Below are positions 10,485 to 22,638 of a stretch of 64,000 bases of DNA, one piece after another. Below the pieces are notes generated by a model that was not told where the DNA came from, did no database searches, and worked only from the letters and a program-made list of their open reading frames with translations. The position numbers were made by a program, and so were the translations under genes. Source of the DNA: Hydractinia symbiolongicarpus. Its lineage: Eukaryota; Cnidaria; Hydrozoa; Anthoathecata; Hydractiniidae. The stretch covers positions 29,259,501 to 29,323,500 of the forward strand of contig NC_079880.1 in NCBI RefSeq assembly GCF_029227915.1, given 5' to 3'. How positions within the stretch are numbered: position 1 is the first letter of the stretch; each line of letters begins with the position of its first letter.

Positions 10485-12558
10485 TTTGCCGGCGATTAAA
10501 CCTCTTTCATTAAGCGTCTCATCGAAAATGAAAACATTTTTGAAAACTAAAAGTCTCATTCGTTTTAGTGGTGAAAAAATAACTTAAAAAATCGTTCTGG
10601 AAGTGAGTTTACTAACAGGGTACTTTCTTTGTATACATTCGACTATACGGACCGAGTCCGGAATTTACGGGAAATTGCAGGTTTTCGTTTGCCGGCGATT
10701 AAACCTCTTTCATAAAGCGTCTCATCAAAAATGAAAACATTTCTGAAAACTACAAGTCTCATGGGTTTTAGTGGTGAAAAAAAAATTTAAAAAATCGTTC
10801 GGGAAAAGAGTTTACTCCCCGGGTACTTTCTTTGTATACTTTTGACTATACGGGCCGAGTCCGGGATTTACGGGAAGTCGCGGGTTTTCGTTTGCCGGCG
10901 ATTAAACTTCTTTTATTCAGCGTGTCATCAAAAATGAAAACATTTTAAAAACTACAAGTCTCATGGGCTTTAGAGGTGAAATAATAATTTAAAACATCGT
11001 TCGGGTAATGCGTTTACACCCTGGGTACTTTCTTTGTATACTTTTGACTATACGGGCTGAGTCCGGGATTTACGGGAAATCGCAGGTTTTCGTTTGCCCG
11101 CGATTAAACTTCTTTTATTCAGCTTCTCATCAAAAATGAAAGCATTTTTGAAAATTACAAGTCTCATGCGTTTTAGTGGTGAAAAAATAATTTAAAAAAT
11201 CGTTCGTGAAATGAGTTTACTCCCTTGGTACTTTCTTTGTATACTTTTGTTTATACGGGCCCCAGTCCGGGGTTTACGGGAAATGGCGGGTTTTCGTTTG
11301 CCGGCGATTAAACCTCTTTCATTAAGCGTCTCATCAAAAATGAAAACATTTCTGAAAACTACAAGTCTCATGCGTTTTAGTGGTGAAAAAATAATTTTAA
11401 AAATCGTTCGGGAAGTGAGTTTACTCCCTGGGTGCTTTCTTTGTATACTTTTGACTATACGGGCCGAGTCTGGGATTTACGGGAAGTCGCAGGTTTTCGT
11501 TTGCCGGCGATTAAACTTCTTTTATTCAGCGTCTCATCAAAAATGAAAATTTTTTTGAAAACTACAAGTCTCATGCGTTTTAGTGGTGAAAAAATAATTT
11601 AAAAAATCGTTCGGGAAGTGAGTTTACTCCCTTGGTAATTTCTTTGTATACTTTTGATTATAGGGGCCAAGCCCGGGATTTACGGGAAATCGCGGGTTTT
11701 CGTTTGCCGGCGATTAAACCTCTTTCATTAAGCGTCTCATCGAAAATGAAAACATTTTTGAAAACTACAAGTCTCATGAGTTTTAGTGGTGAAAAAAAAA
11801 TTTAAAAAATCGTTCGGGAAATGAGTTTACTCCCTGGGTACTTTCTTTGTATACTTTTGACTATACGGGCCGAGTCCGGGATTTACGGGAAGTCGCGGGT
11901 TTTCGTTTGCCGGCGATTAAACTTCTTTTATTCAGCGTCTCATCAAAAATGAAAACATTTTTAAAAACTACAAGTCTCATGGGCTTTAGAGGTGAAATAA
12001 TAATTTAAAAAATCGTTCGGGTAATGCGTTTACACCCTGGGTAATTTCTTTGTATACTTTTGACTATACGGGCTGAGTCCGGGATTTACGGGAAATCGCA
12101 GGTTTTCGTTTGCCGGCGATTAAACTTCTTTTATTCAGCGTCTCATCAAAAATGAAAGCATTTTTGAAAATTACAAGTCTCATGCGTTTTAGTGGTGAAA
12201 AAATAATTTAAAAAATCGTTCGTGAAATGAGTTTACTCCCTTGGTACTTTCTTTGTATACTTTTGTTTATACGGGCCCCAGTCCGGGGTTTACGGGAAAT
12301 GGCGGGTTTTCGTTTGCCGGCGATTAAGCTACTTTCATTAAGCGTCTCATCAAAAATGAAAACATTTCTGAAAACTACAAGTCTCATGCGTTTTAGTGGT
12401 GAAAAAATAATTTAAAAAATCGTTCGGGAAGTGAGTTTACTCCCTGGGTGCTTTCTTTGTATACTTTTGACTATACGGGCCGAGTCCGGGATTTACGGGA
12501 AGTCGCAGGTTTTCGTTTGCCGGCGATTAAACTTCTTTTATTCAGCGTCTCATCAAAA
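10485..12558 (+). repeat. Segment A, copy 2: near-identical duplicate of 1-2074
   Basis: Base 1 aligns with 10485 and the offset of 10484 bp holds to about 2074/12558, including private changes such as CATAAAGCGTCTC and CAGCGTGTCATC. I noticed only a few differences: AAAAGAGTTT at about 10804, CAGCTTCTC at about 11121 and ATAATTTTAA at about 11391. Beyond 2074 the copies part, where copy 1 reads GAAAACATTTTTG and copy 2 reads GAAAATTTTTTTG. The two copies are separated by more than 8 kb of other satellite, so this is a segmental duplication inside the array and not simple tandem growth. Confidence 0.8.
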
Positions 12559-13235
12559 ATGAAAATTTTTTTGAAAACTACAAGTCTCATGCGTTTTAGT
12601 GGTGAAAAAATAATTTAAAAAATCGTTCGGGAAATGAGTTTACTCCCTGGGTACTTTTTTTGTATACTTTTGACTATACGGGCCGAGTCCGGATTTTACG
12701 GGAAATGGCGGGTTTTCGTTTGCCGGCGATTAAACTTCTTTTATTCAGCTTCTCATCAAAAATGAAAACATTTTTGAAAACTGCAAGTCTCATGCGTTTT
12801 AGTGGTGAAAAGATAATTTAAAAAATCGTTTTGGAAATGAGTTTACTCACAGGGTACTTTCTTTGTATACATTCGACTATACGGGCCAAGCCCGGGATGT
12901 ACGGGAAATCGCGGGTTTTCCTTTGCCGGCGATTAAACCACTTTCATTAAGCGTCTCATCAAAAATAAAAACATTTCTGAAAACTACAAGTCTCATGCGT
13001 TTTAGTGGTAAAAAGATAAGTTAAAAAATCGTTTTGGAAATGAGTTTACTCACAGGGTACTTTCTTTGTATACATTCGACTACACGGGCGAAGCCCGGGA
13101 TTTACGGGAAATCGCGGGTTTTCGTTTGCCGGCGATTAAACCACTTTCATTAAGCGTCTCATCAAAAATGAAAACATTTCTGAAAACTACAAGTCTCATG
13201 CGTTTTAGTGGTGAAAAAATAATTTAAAAAATCGT
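12559..13235 (+). repeat. Mixed monomers between duplicated segments
   Basis: About three to four ordinary 203-bp monomers, including GGGATGTACGGG and CATTCGACTACACGGGCGAAG classes. I see no higher-order order of their own and no non-satellite sequence. Confidence 0.7.
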
Positions 13236-14690
13236 TCGGGAAATGAGTTTACTCCCTGGGTACTTTCTTTGTATACTTTTGACTATACGGGCCGAGTCCG
13301 GAATTTACGGGAAGTCGCGGGTTTTCGTTTGCCGGCGATTAAACTTCTTTTATTCAGGGTCTCATCAAAAATGAAAACATTTTTAAAAACTACAAGTCTC
13401 ATGGGCTTTAGTGGTGAAATAATAATTTAAAATATCGTTTGGGAAATGAGTTTACTCCCTGGGTACTTTCTTTGTATACTTTTGACTATACGGGCCGAGT
13501 CCGGGATTCACGGGAAATCGCAGGTTTTTGTTTGCCGGCGATTAAACTTCTTTTACTCAGCGTCTCATCAAAAATGAAAACATTTTTGAAAACTACAAGT
13601 TTTATGCGTTTTAGTGGTGAAAAAATAACTTAAAAAATCGTTCTGGAAGTGAGTTTACTCACAGGGTACTTTCTTTGTATACATTCGACTATACGGGCCA
13701 AGCCCGGGATTTAGGGGAAATCGCTGGTTTTCGTTTGCCGGCGATTAAACCTCTTTCATTAAGCGTCTCATCAAAAATGAAAACATTTTTGAAAACTACA
13801 AGTCTCATGCGTTTTAGTGGTGAAAAAGTAATTTAAAAATTCGTTCGGAAAATGAGTTTACTCCCTGGGTACTTTCTTTGTATACTTTTGACTATATGGG
13901 CCGAGTCCGGGATTTACGGGAAATTGCGGGTTTTTGTTTGCCGGCGATTAAACTTCTTTTATTCAGCGTCCCATCAAATATGAAAACATTTTATAAAACT
14001 ACAAGTCTCTTGCGTTTTAGTGGTGAAAAAATAATATAAAAAATCGTTCAGGAAATGAGTTTACTCCCTGGGTACTTTCTTTGAATTCTTTTGACTATAC
14101 GGGCCAAGCCCGGGATTTACGGGAAATGGCGGGTTTTCGTTTGCCGGCGATTAAACTTCTGTTATTCAGTGTCTCGTCAAAACTGAAAACATGTTTGAAA
14201 ACTACAAGTCTCATGCGTTTTAGTGGTGAAAAGATAAGTTAAAAAATCGTTTTGGAAATGAGTTTACTCACAGGGTACTTTCTTTGTATACATTCGACTA
14301 TACGGGCCAAGCCCGGGATTCAGGGAAAATCGCTGGTTTTCGTTTGCCGGCGATTAAACCTCTTTCATTAAGCGTCTCATTAAAAATGAAAACATTTTTG
14401 AAAACTACAAGTCTTATGCGTTTTAGTGGTGAAAAAATAATTTAAAAAACCGTTCGGAAAATGAGTTTACTCCCTGGGTACTTTCTTTGTATACTTTTGA
14501 CTATATGGGCCGAGTCCGGGATTTACGGGAAATCGCGGGTTTTTGTTTGCCGGCGATTAAACTTCTTTTATTCAGCGTCCCATCAAATATGAAAACATTT
14601 TATAAAACTACAAGTCTCTTGCGTTTTAGTGGTGAAAAAATAATATAAAAAATCGTTCAGGAAATGAGTTTACTCCCTGGGTACTTTCTT
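13236..14690 (+). repeat. Segment C, copy 1 (partner at 2843-bp offset)
   Basis: Markers GGGATTCACGGG (about 13503), GTCCCATCAAATATG (about 13970) and GAATTC (14083-14088) recur 2843 bp (14 monomers) downstream. The match ends near 14690, where this copy reads TTTGTATACTTTTGAC and the partner reads TTTGAATTC. The GTCCCATCAAATATG / TTTTATAAAAC class also dominates 35-45 kb, linking the two regions. Confidence 0.75.
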
Positions 14691-16078
14691 TGTATACTTT
14701 TGACTATATGGGCCGAGTCCGGGATTTACGGGAAGTCGCAGGTTTTCGTTTGCCGGCGATTAAACTTCTTTTATTCAGCGTCTCATCAAAAATGAAAATT
14801 TTTTTGAAAACTACAAGTCTCATGCGTTTTAGTGGTGAAAAAATAATTTAAAAAATCGTTCGGGAAGTGAGTTTACTCCCTTGTTAATTTCTTTGTATAC
14901 TTTTGATTATAGGGGCCAAGCCCGGGATTTACGGGAAATCGCGGGTTTTCGTTTGCCGGCGATTAAACCTCTTTCATTAAGCGTCTCATCGAAAATGAAA
15001 ACATTTTTGAAAACTAAAAGTCTCATTCGTTTTAGTGGTGAAAAAATAACTTAAAAAATCGTTCTGGAAGTGAGTTTACTAACAGGGTACTTTCTTTGTA
15101 TACATTCGACTATACGGACCGAGTCCGGAATTTACGGGAAATTGCAGGTTTTCGTTTGCCGGCGATTAAACCTCTTTCACAAAGCGTCTCATCAAAAATG
15201 AAAACATTTTTGAAAACTACAAGTCTCATGAGTTTTAGTGGTGAAAAAAAAATTTAAAAAATCGTTCGGGAAATGAGTTTACTCCCTGGGTACTTTCTTT
15301 GTATACTTTTGACTATACGGGCCGAGTCCGGGATTTACGGGAAGTCGCGGGTTTTCGTTTGCCGGCGATTAAACTTCTTTTATTCAGCGTCTCATCAAAA
15401 ATGAAAACATTTTTAAAAACTACAAGTCTCATGGGCTTTAGAGGTGAAATAATAATTTAAAAAATCGTTCGGGTAATGCGTTTACACCCTGGGTAATTTC
15501 TTTGTATACTTTTGACTATACGGGCTGAGTCCGGGATTTACGGGAAATCGCAGGTTTTCGTTTGCCGGCGATTAAACTTCTTTTATTCAGCGTCTCATCA
15601 AAAATGAAAGCATTTTTGAAAATTACAAGTCTCATGCGTTTTAGTGGTGAAAAAATAATTTAAAAAATCGTTCGTGAAATGAGTTTACTCCCTTGGTACT
15701 TTCTTTGTATACTTTTGTTTATACGGGCCCCAGTCCGGGGTTTACGGGAAATGGCGGGTTTTCGTTTGCCGGCGATTAAGCTACTTTCATTAAGCGTCTC
15801 ATCAAAAATGAAAACATTTCTGAAAACTACAAGTCTCATGCGTTTTAGTGGTGAAAAAATAATTTAAAAAATCGTTCGGGAAGTGAGTTTACTCCCTGGG
15901 TGCTTTCTTTGTATACTTTTGACTATACGGGCCGAGTCCGGGATTTACGGGAAGTCGCAGGTTTTCGTTTGCCGGCGATTAAACTTCTTTTATTCAGCGT
16001 CTCATCAAAAATGAAAATTTTTTTGAAAACTACAAGTCTCATGCGTTTTAGTGGTGAAAAAATAATTTAAAAAATCGT
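14691..16078 (+). repeat. Third, internally deleted copy of segment A monomers
   Basis: From about 14700 the order matches 10300-10690 and then jumps, near the CACAAAGCGTCTC monomer at about 15180, to the equivalent of 11780-12600 (offset 3452 for the GTAATGCGTTTACACC marker at 15473). About five to six monomers present in the other two segment A copies are missing, consistent with an in-register deletion between similar monomers. Confidence 0.65.
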
Positions 16079-17533
16079 TCGGGAAATGAGTTTACTCCCT
16101 GGGTACTTTCTTTGTATACTTTTGACTATACGGGCCGAGTCCGGGATTTACGGGAAGTCGCGGGTTTTCGTTTGCCGGCGATTAAACTTCTTTTATTCAG
16201 GGTCTCATCAAAAATGAAAACATTTTTAAAAACTACAAGTCTCATGGGCTTTAGTGGTGAAATAATAATTTAAAATATCGTTTGGGAAATGAGTTTACTC
16301 CCTGGGTACTTTCTTTGTATACTTTTGACTATACGGGCCGAGTCCGGGATTCACGGGAAATCACAGGTTTTTGTTTGCCGGCGATTAAACTTCTTTTACT
16401 CAGCGTCTCATCAAAAATGAAAACATTTTTGAAAACTACAAGTTTTATGCGTTTTAGTGGTGAAAAAATAACTTAAAAAATCGTTCTGGAAGTGAGTTTA
16501 CTCACAGGGTACTTTCTTTGTATACATTCGACTATACGGGCCAAGCCCGGGATTTAGGGGAAATCGCTGGTTTTCGTTTGCCGGCGATTAAACCTCTTTC
16601 ATTAAGCGTCTCATCAAAAATGAAAACATTTTTGAAAACTACAAGTCTCATGCGTTTTAGTGGTGAAAAAGTAATTTAAAAATTCGTTCGGAAAATGAGT
16701 TTACTCCCTGGGTACTTTCTTTGTATACTTTTGACTATATGGGCCGAGTCCGGGATTTACGGGAAATCGCGGGTTTTTGTTTGCCGGCGATTAAACTTCT
16801 TTTATTCAGCGTCCCATCAAATATGAAAACATTTTATAAAACTACAAGTCTCTTGCGTTTTAGTGGTGAAAAAATAATATAAAAAATCGTTCAGGAAATG
16901 AGTTTACTCCCTGGGTACTTTCTTTGAATTCTTTTGACTATACGGGCCAAGCCCGGGATTTACGGGAAATGGCGGGTTTTCGTTTGCCGGCGATTAAACT
17001 TCTGTTATTCAGTGTCTCGTCAAAACTGAAAACATGTTTGAAAACTACAAGTCTCATGCGTTTTAGTGGTGAAAAGATAAGTTAAAAAATCGTTTTGGAA
17101 ATGAGTTTACTCACAGGGTACTTTCTTTGTATACATTCGACTATACGGGCCAAGCCCGGGATTCAGGGAAAATCGCTGGTTTTCGTTTGCCGGCGATTAA
17201 ACCTCTTTCATTAAGCGTCTCATCAAAAATGAAAACATTTTTGAAAACTACAAGTCTTATGCGTTTTAGTGGTGAAAAAATAATTTAAAAAACCGTTCGG
17301 AAAATGAGTTTACTCCCTGGGTACTTTCTTTGTATACTTTTGACTATATGGGCCGAGTCCGGGATTTACGGGAAATCGCGGGTTTTTGTTTGCCGGCGAT
17401 TAAACTTCTTTTATTCAGCGTCCCATCAAATATGAAAACATTTTATAAAACTACAAGTCTCTTGCGTTTTAGTGGTGAAAAAATAATATAAAAAATCGTT
17501 CAGGAAATGAGTTTACTCCCTGGGTACTTTCTT
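16079..17533 (+). repeat. Segment C, copy 2, followed by a 3-monomer repeat
   Basis: This is the partner of 13236-14690. The GAATTC marker is at 16926-16931 (14083 + 2843) and appears once more at 17535-17540, 609 bp later, showing that three monomers (about 16880-17490) were copied again in tandem. The local duplicate includes the GTCTCGTCAAAACTG and GGGATTCAGGGAAAATCG monomers. Confidence 0.75.
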
Positions 17534-20120
17534 TGAATTCTTTTGACTATACGGGCCAAGGCCGGGATTTACGGGAAATGGCGGGTTTTCGTTTGCCGGC
17601 GATTAAACTTCTGTTATTCAGTGTCTCGTCAAAACTGAAAGCATTTTTGAAAACTACAAGTCTCATGCGTTTTAGTGGTGAAAAGATAAGTTAAAAAATC
17701 GTTTTGGAAATGAGTTTACTCACAGGGTACTTTCTTTGTATACATTCGACTATACGGGCCAAGCCCGGGATTCAGGGAAAATCGCTGGTTTTCGTTTGCC
17801 GGCGATTAAACCTCTTTCATTAAGCGTCTCATCAAAAATGAAAACATTTTTGAAAACTACAAGTCTTATGCGTTTTAGTGGTGAAAAAATAATTTAAAAA
17901 ACCGTTCGGAAAATGAGTTTACTCCCTGGGTACTTTCTTTGTATACTTATGACTATATGGGCCGAGTCCGGGATTTACGGGAAATTGCGGGTTTTTGTTT
18001 GCCGGCGATTAAACTTCTTTTATTCAGTGTCTCATCAAAAATGAAAACATTTTTGAAAACTACAAGCCTCATGCGTTTTAATGGTGAAAAGATAATTTAA
18101 AAAATCGTTCGGGAAGTGAGTTTACTCCCTGGGTGCTTTCTTTGTATACTTTTGACTATACGGGCCGAGTCCGGGATTTACGGGAAGTCGCGGGTGTTCG
18201 TTTGCCGGCGATTAAACTTCTTTTATTCAGCGTCTCATCAAAAATGAAAACATTTTAAAAAACTAAAAGTCTCATGGGCTTTAGTGGTGAAATAATAATT
18301 TAAAAAATCGTTCGGGAAATGAGTTTACACCCTGGGTACTTTCTTTGTATACTTTTGACTATACGGGCCGAGTCCGGGATTCTCGGTAAATCGCAGGTTT
18401 TCGTTTGCCGGCGATTAAACTTCTTTTATTCAGCGTCTCATCAAAAATGAAAACATTTTTGAAAACTACAAGTCTCATGCGTTTTAGTGGTGAAAAAATA
18501 ATTTAAAAAATCGTTCGGGAAATGAGTTTACTCCCTGGGTACTTTCTTTGTATACTTTTGACTATACGGGCCGAGTCCGGGATTCACGGGAAATCGCAGG
18601 TTTTTGTTTGCAGGCGATTAAACTTCTTTTACTCAGCGTCTCATCAAAAATGAAAACATTTTTGAAAACTACAAGTTTTATGCGTTTAAGTGGTGAAAAA
18701 ATAACTTAAAAAATCGTTCTGGAAGTGAGTTTACTCACAGGGTACTTTCTTTGTATACATTCGACTATACGGGCCAAGCCCGGGATTTAGGGGAAATCGC
18801 TGGTTTTCGTTTGCCGGCGATTAAACCTCTTTCATTAAGCGTCTCATCAAAAATGAAAACATTTTTGAAAACTACAAGTCTCATGCGTTTTAGTGGTGAA
18901 AAAGTAATTTAAAAATTCGTTCGGAAAATGAGTTTACTCCCTGGGTACTTTCTTTGTATACTTTTGACTATATGGGCCGAGTCCGGGATTTACGGGAAAT
19001 CGCGGGTTTTTGTTTGCCGGCGATTAAACTTCTTTTTATTCAGCGTCCCATCAAATATGAAAACACTTTATAAAACTACAAGTCTCTTGCGTTTTAGTGG
19101 TGAAAAAATAATATAAAAAATCGTTCGGGAAATGAGTTTACTCCCTGGGTACTTTCTTTGAATACTTTTGACTATACGGGCCAAGCCCGGGATTTACGGG
19201 AAATGGCGGGTTTTCGTTTGCCGACGATTAAACTTCTGTTATTCAGTGTCTCGTCAAAACTGAAAACATTTTTGAAAACTACAAGTCTCATGCGTTTTAG
19301 TGGTGAAAAGATAAGTTAAAAAATCGTTTTGGAAATGAGTTTACTCACAGGGTACTTTCTTTGTATACTTATGACTATATGGGCCGAGTCCGGGATTTAC
19401 GGGAAATCGCGGGTTTTTGTTTGCCGGCGATTAAACTTCTTTTATTCGGTGTCTCATCAAAAATGAAAACATTTTTGAAAACTACAAGTCTCATGCGTTT
19501 TAATGGTGAAAAGATAATTTAAAAAATCGTTCGGGAAGTGAGTTTATTCCCTGGGTGCTTTCTTTGTATACTTTTGACTATACGGGCCGAGTCCGGGATT
19601 TACGGGAAGTCGCGGGTGTTCGTTTGCCGGCGATTAAACTTCTTTTATTCAGCGTCTCATCAAAAATGAAAACATTTTAAAAAACTAAAAGTCTCACGGG
19701 CTTTAGTGGTGAAATAATAATTTAAAAAATCGTTCGGGAAATGAGTTTACACCCTGGGTACTTTCTTTGTATACTTTTGACTATACGGGCCGAGTCCGGG
19801 ATTTTCGGTAAATCGCAGGTTTTCGTTTGCCGGCGATTAAACTTCTTTTATCCAGCGTCTCATCAAAAATGAAAACATTTTTGAAAACTACAAGTCTCAT
19901 GCGTTTTAGTGGTGAAAAAATTCGGGAAATGAGTTTACTCCCTGGGTACTTTCTTTGTATACTTTTGATTATACGGGCCGAGTCCGGAGTTTACGGGAAA
20001 TGGCGGGTTTTCGTTTGCCGGCGATTAAACTTCTTTTATTCAGCGTCTCATCAAAAATGAAAAAATTTTTGAAAACTACAAGTCTCATGCGTTTTAGTGG
20101 TGAAAGGATAATTTAAAAAA
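17534..20120 (+). repeat. Mixed monomers with a 7-monomer offset repeat
   Basis: The marker CGGGTGTTCGTTTGCC lies near 18191 and 19613 (1422 bp, 7 monomers), and the GGTAAATCGCAGG marker follows at the same offset. The AAATCGCAGG/GGTAAATCG class continues into the 1488-bp units downstream. One monomer (19743-19930) is 15 bp short. Confidence 0.65.
19743..19930 (+). repeat. Monomer with a 15-bp deletion (188 bp)
   Basis: GTGGTGAAAAAATTCGGGAA at about 19901-19926 lacks AATTTAAAAAATCGT, so the A-rich linker between two monomers is lost. The neighbouring landmarks are otherwise normal. Because 15 is a multiple of 3, an artefactual 77-codon open frame (19827-20060) runs through the junction. Confidence 0.85.
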
Positions 20121-21337
20121 TCCTTTTGTAAATGAGTTTACTCACTGGGTACTTTCTTTGTATACATTCGACTATACAGGCCAAGCCCGGGATGTACGGG
20201 AAATTGCGGGTTTTCCTTTGCCGGCGATTAAACCACTTTTATTAAGCGTCTCATCAAAAATGAAAACATTTCTGAAAACTACAATTCTCATGCGTTTCAG
20301 TGATGAAAAAATAATTTAAAAACACGTTCGGGAAATGAGTTTACTCCCTGGGTACTTTCTTTGTATACTTTTGACTATACGGGTCGAGTCCGGGATTTAC
20401 GGGAAATCGCGGGTTTTCGTTTGCCGGCGATTAAACTTCTTTTATTCAGGGTCTCATCAAAAATGAAAACATTTTTAAAAACTACAAGTCTCATGGGCTT
20501 TAGTGGTGAAATAATAATTTAAAAAATCGTTCGGGAAATGAGTTTACACCCTGGGTACTTTCTTTGTATACTTTTGACTATACGGGCCGAGTCCGGGATT
20601 TTCGGTAAATCGCAGGTTTTCGTTTGCCGGCGATTAAACTTCTTTTATTCAGCGTCTCATCAAAAATGAAAACATTTTTGAAAACTACAAGTCTCATGCG
20701 TTTTAGTGATGAAAAAATAATTTAAAAAATCGTTCGGGAAATGAGTTTACTCCCTGGGTACTTTCTTTGTATACTTTTGACTATACGGGTCGAGTCCGGG
20801 ATTTACGGGAAATCGCGGGTTTTCGTTTGCCGGGGATTAAACTTCTTTTATTCAGCGTCTCATCAAAAATGAAAACATTTTTGAAAACTACAAGTTTTAT
20901 GCGTTTTAGTGGTGAAAAAATAACTTAAAAAACGTTCTGGAAGTGAGTTTACTCACAGGGTACTTTCTTTGTATACATTCGACTATACGGGCCAAGCCCG
21001 GGATTTACGGGAAATCGCGGGTTTTTGTTTGCCGGCGTTTAAACCTCTTTCATTAAGCGTCTCATCAAAAATGAAAAAATTTTTGAAAACTACAAGTCTC
21101 ATGCGTTTTAGTGGTGAAATAATAATTTAAAAAATCGGTTGGGAAATGAGTTTACTCCCTGGGTACTTTCTTTGTATACTTTTGATTATACGGGCCGAGT
21201 CCGGAGTTTACGGGAAATGGCGGGTTTTCGTTTGCCGGCGATTAAACTTCTTTTATTCAGCGTCTCATCAAAAATGAAAACATTTTTGAAAACTACAAGT
21301 CTCATGCGTTTTAGTGGTGAAAGGATAATTTAAAAAA
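20121..21337 (+). repeat. 6-monomer (1217-bp) precursor-like unit
   Basis: The marker TCCTTTTGTAAATGAG starts at 20121 and again at 21338. The first five monomers match the downstream 1488-bp units. The last monomer (from about 21139) is of the GATTATACGGGCCGAGTCCGG class, not the AATCCCTGGG / TTTTCACTATAC class of the 1488-bp units, and the 68-bp partial monomer is absent. A 1-bp loss at about 20932 (AAAAAACGTTCTGG) makes it 1217 and not 1218 bp. Confidence 0.8.
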
Positions 21338-22570
21338 TCCTTTTGTAAATGAGTTTACTCACTGGGTACTTTCTTTGTATACATTCGACTATACAGGCCA
21401 AGCCCGGGATGTACGGGAAATTGCGGGTTTTCCTTTGCCGGCGATTAAACCACTTTTATTAAGCGTCTCATCAAAAATGAAAACATTTCTGAAAACTACA
21501 ATTCTCATGCGTTTCAGTGATGAAAAAATAATTTAAAAACACGTTCGGGAAATGAGTTTACTCCCTGGGTACTTTCTTTGTATACTTTTGACTATACGGG
21601 TCGAGTCCGGGATTTACGGGAAATCGCGGGTTTTCGTTTGCCGGCGATTAAACTTCTTTTATTCAGGGTCTCATCAAAAATGAAAACATTTTTAAAAACT
21701 ACAAGTCTCATGGGCTTTAGTGGTGAAATAATAATTTAAAAAATCGTTCGGGAAATGAGTTTACACCCTGGGTACTTTCTTTGTATACTTTTGACTATAC
21801 GGGCCGAGTCCGGGATTTTCGGTAAATCGCAGGTTTTCGTTTGCCGGCGATTAAACTTCTTTTATTCAGCGTCTCATCAAAAATGAAAACATTTTTGAAA
21901 ACTACAAGTCTCATGCGTTTTAGTGATGAAAAAATAATTTAAAAAATCGTTCGGGAAATGAGTTTACTCCCTGGGTACTTTCTTTGTATACTTTTGACTA
22001 TACGGGTCGAGTCCGGGATTTACGGGAAATCGCGGGTTTTCGTTTGCCGGGGATTAAACTTCTTTTATTCAGCGTCTCATCAAAAATGAAAACATTTTTG
22101 AAAACTACAAGTTTTATGCGTTTTAGTGGTGAAAAAATAACTTAAAAAATCGTTCTGGAAGTGAGTTTACTCACAGGGTACTTTCTTTGTATACATTCGA
22201 CTATACGGGCCAAGCCCGGGATTTACGGGAAATCGCGGGTTTTTGTTTGCCGGCGATTAAACCTCTTTCATTAAGCGTCTCATCAAAAATGAAAAAATTT
22301 TTGAAAACTACAAGTCTCATGCGTTTTAGTGGTGAAATAATAATTTAAAAAATCGGTTGGGAAATGAGTTTAATCCCTGGGTACTTTCTTTGTATACTTT
22401 TCACTATACGGGCCGAGTCCGGGATTCATGGGAAATCGCTGGTTTTCGTTTGCCGGCGATTAAACTTCTTTTTTTCAGCGTCTCATCAAAAATGAAAACA
22501 TTTTTGAAAACTACAAGTTTTGTACGTTTTAGTGGTGAAAAAATAACTTAAAAAATTGTTCTGGAAGTGA

Positions 22571-22638
22571 GTTTACTCACAGGGTACTTTCTTTGTATAC
22601 ATTCGACTATACGGGCCAAGCCCGGGATTTACGGGAAA
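22571..22638 (+). repeat. 68-bp partial monomer, unit 1
   Basis: GTTTACTCACAGG recurs after only 68 bp, at the junction ACGGGAAAGTTTACTC. The monomer stops at the second CGGGAAA (phase about 83-89) and resumes at GTTTAC (phase about 22), missing TGA. The two CGGGAAAT copies in each monomer are 71 bp apart, and 71 - 3 = 68, so pairing between them explains the size. Confidence 0.85.
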
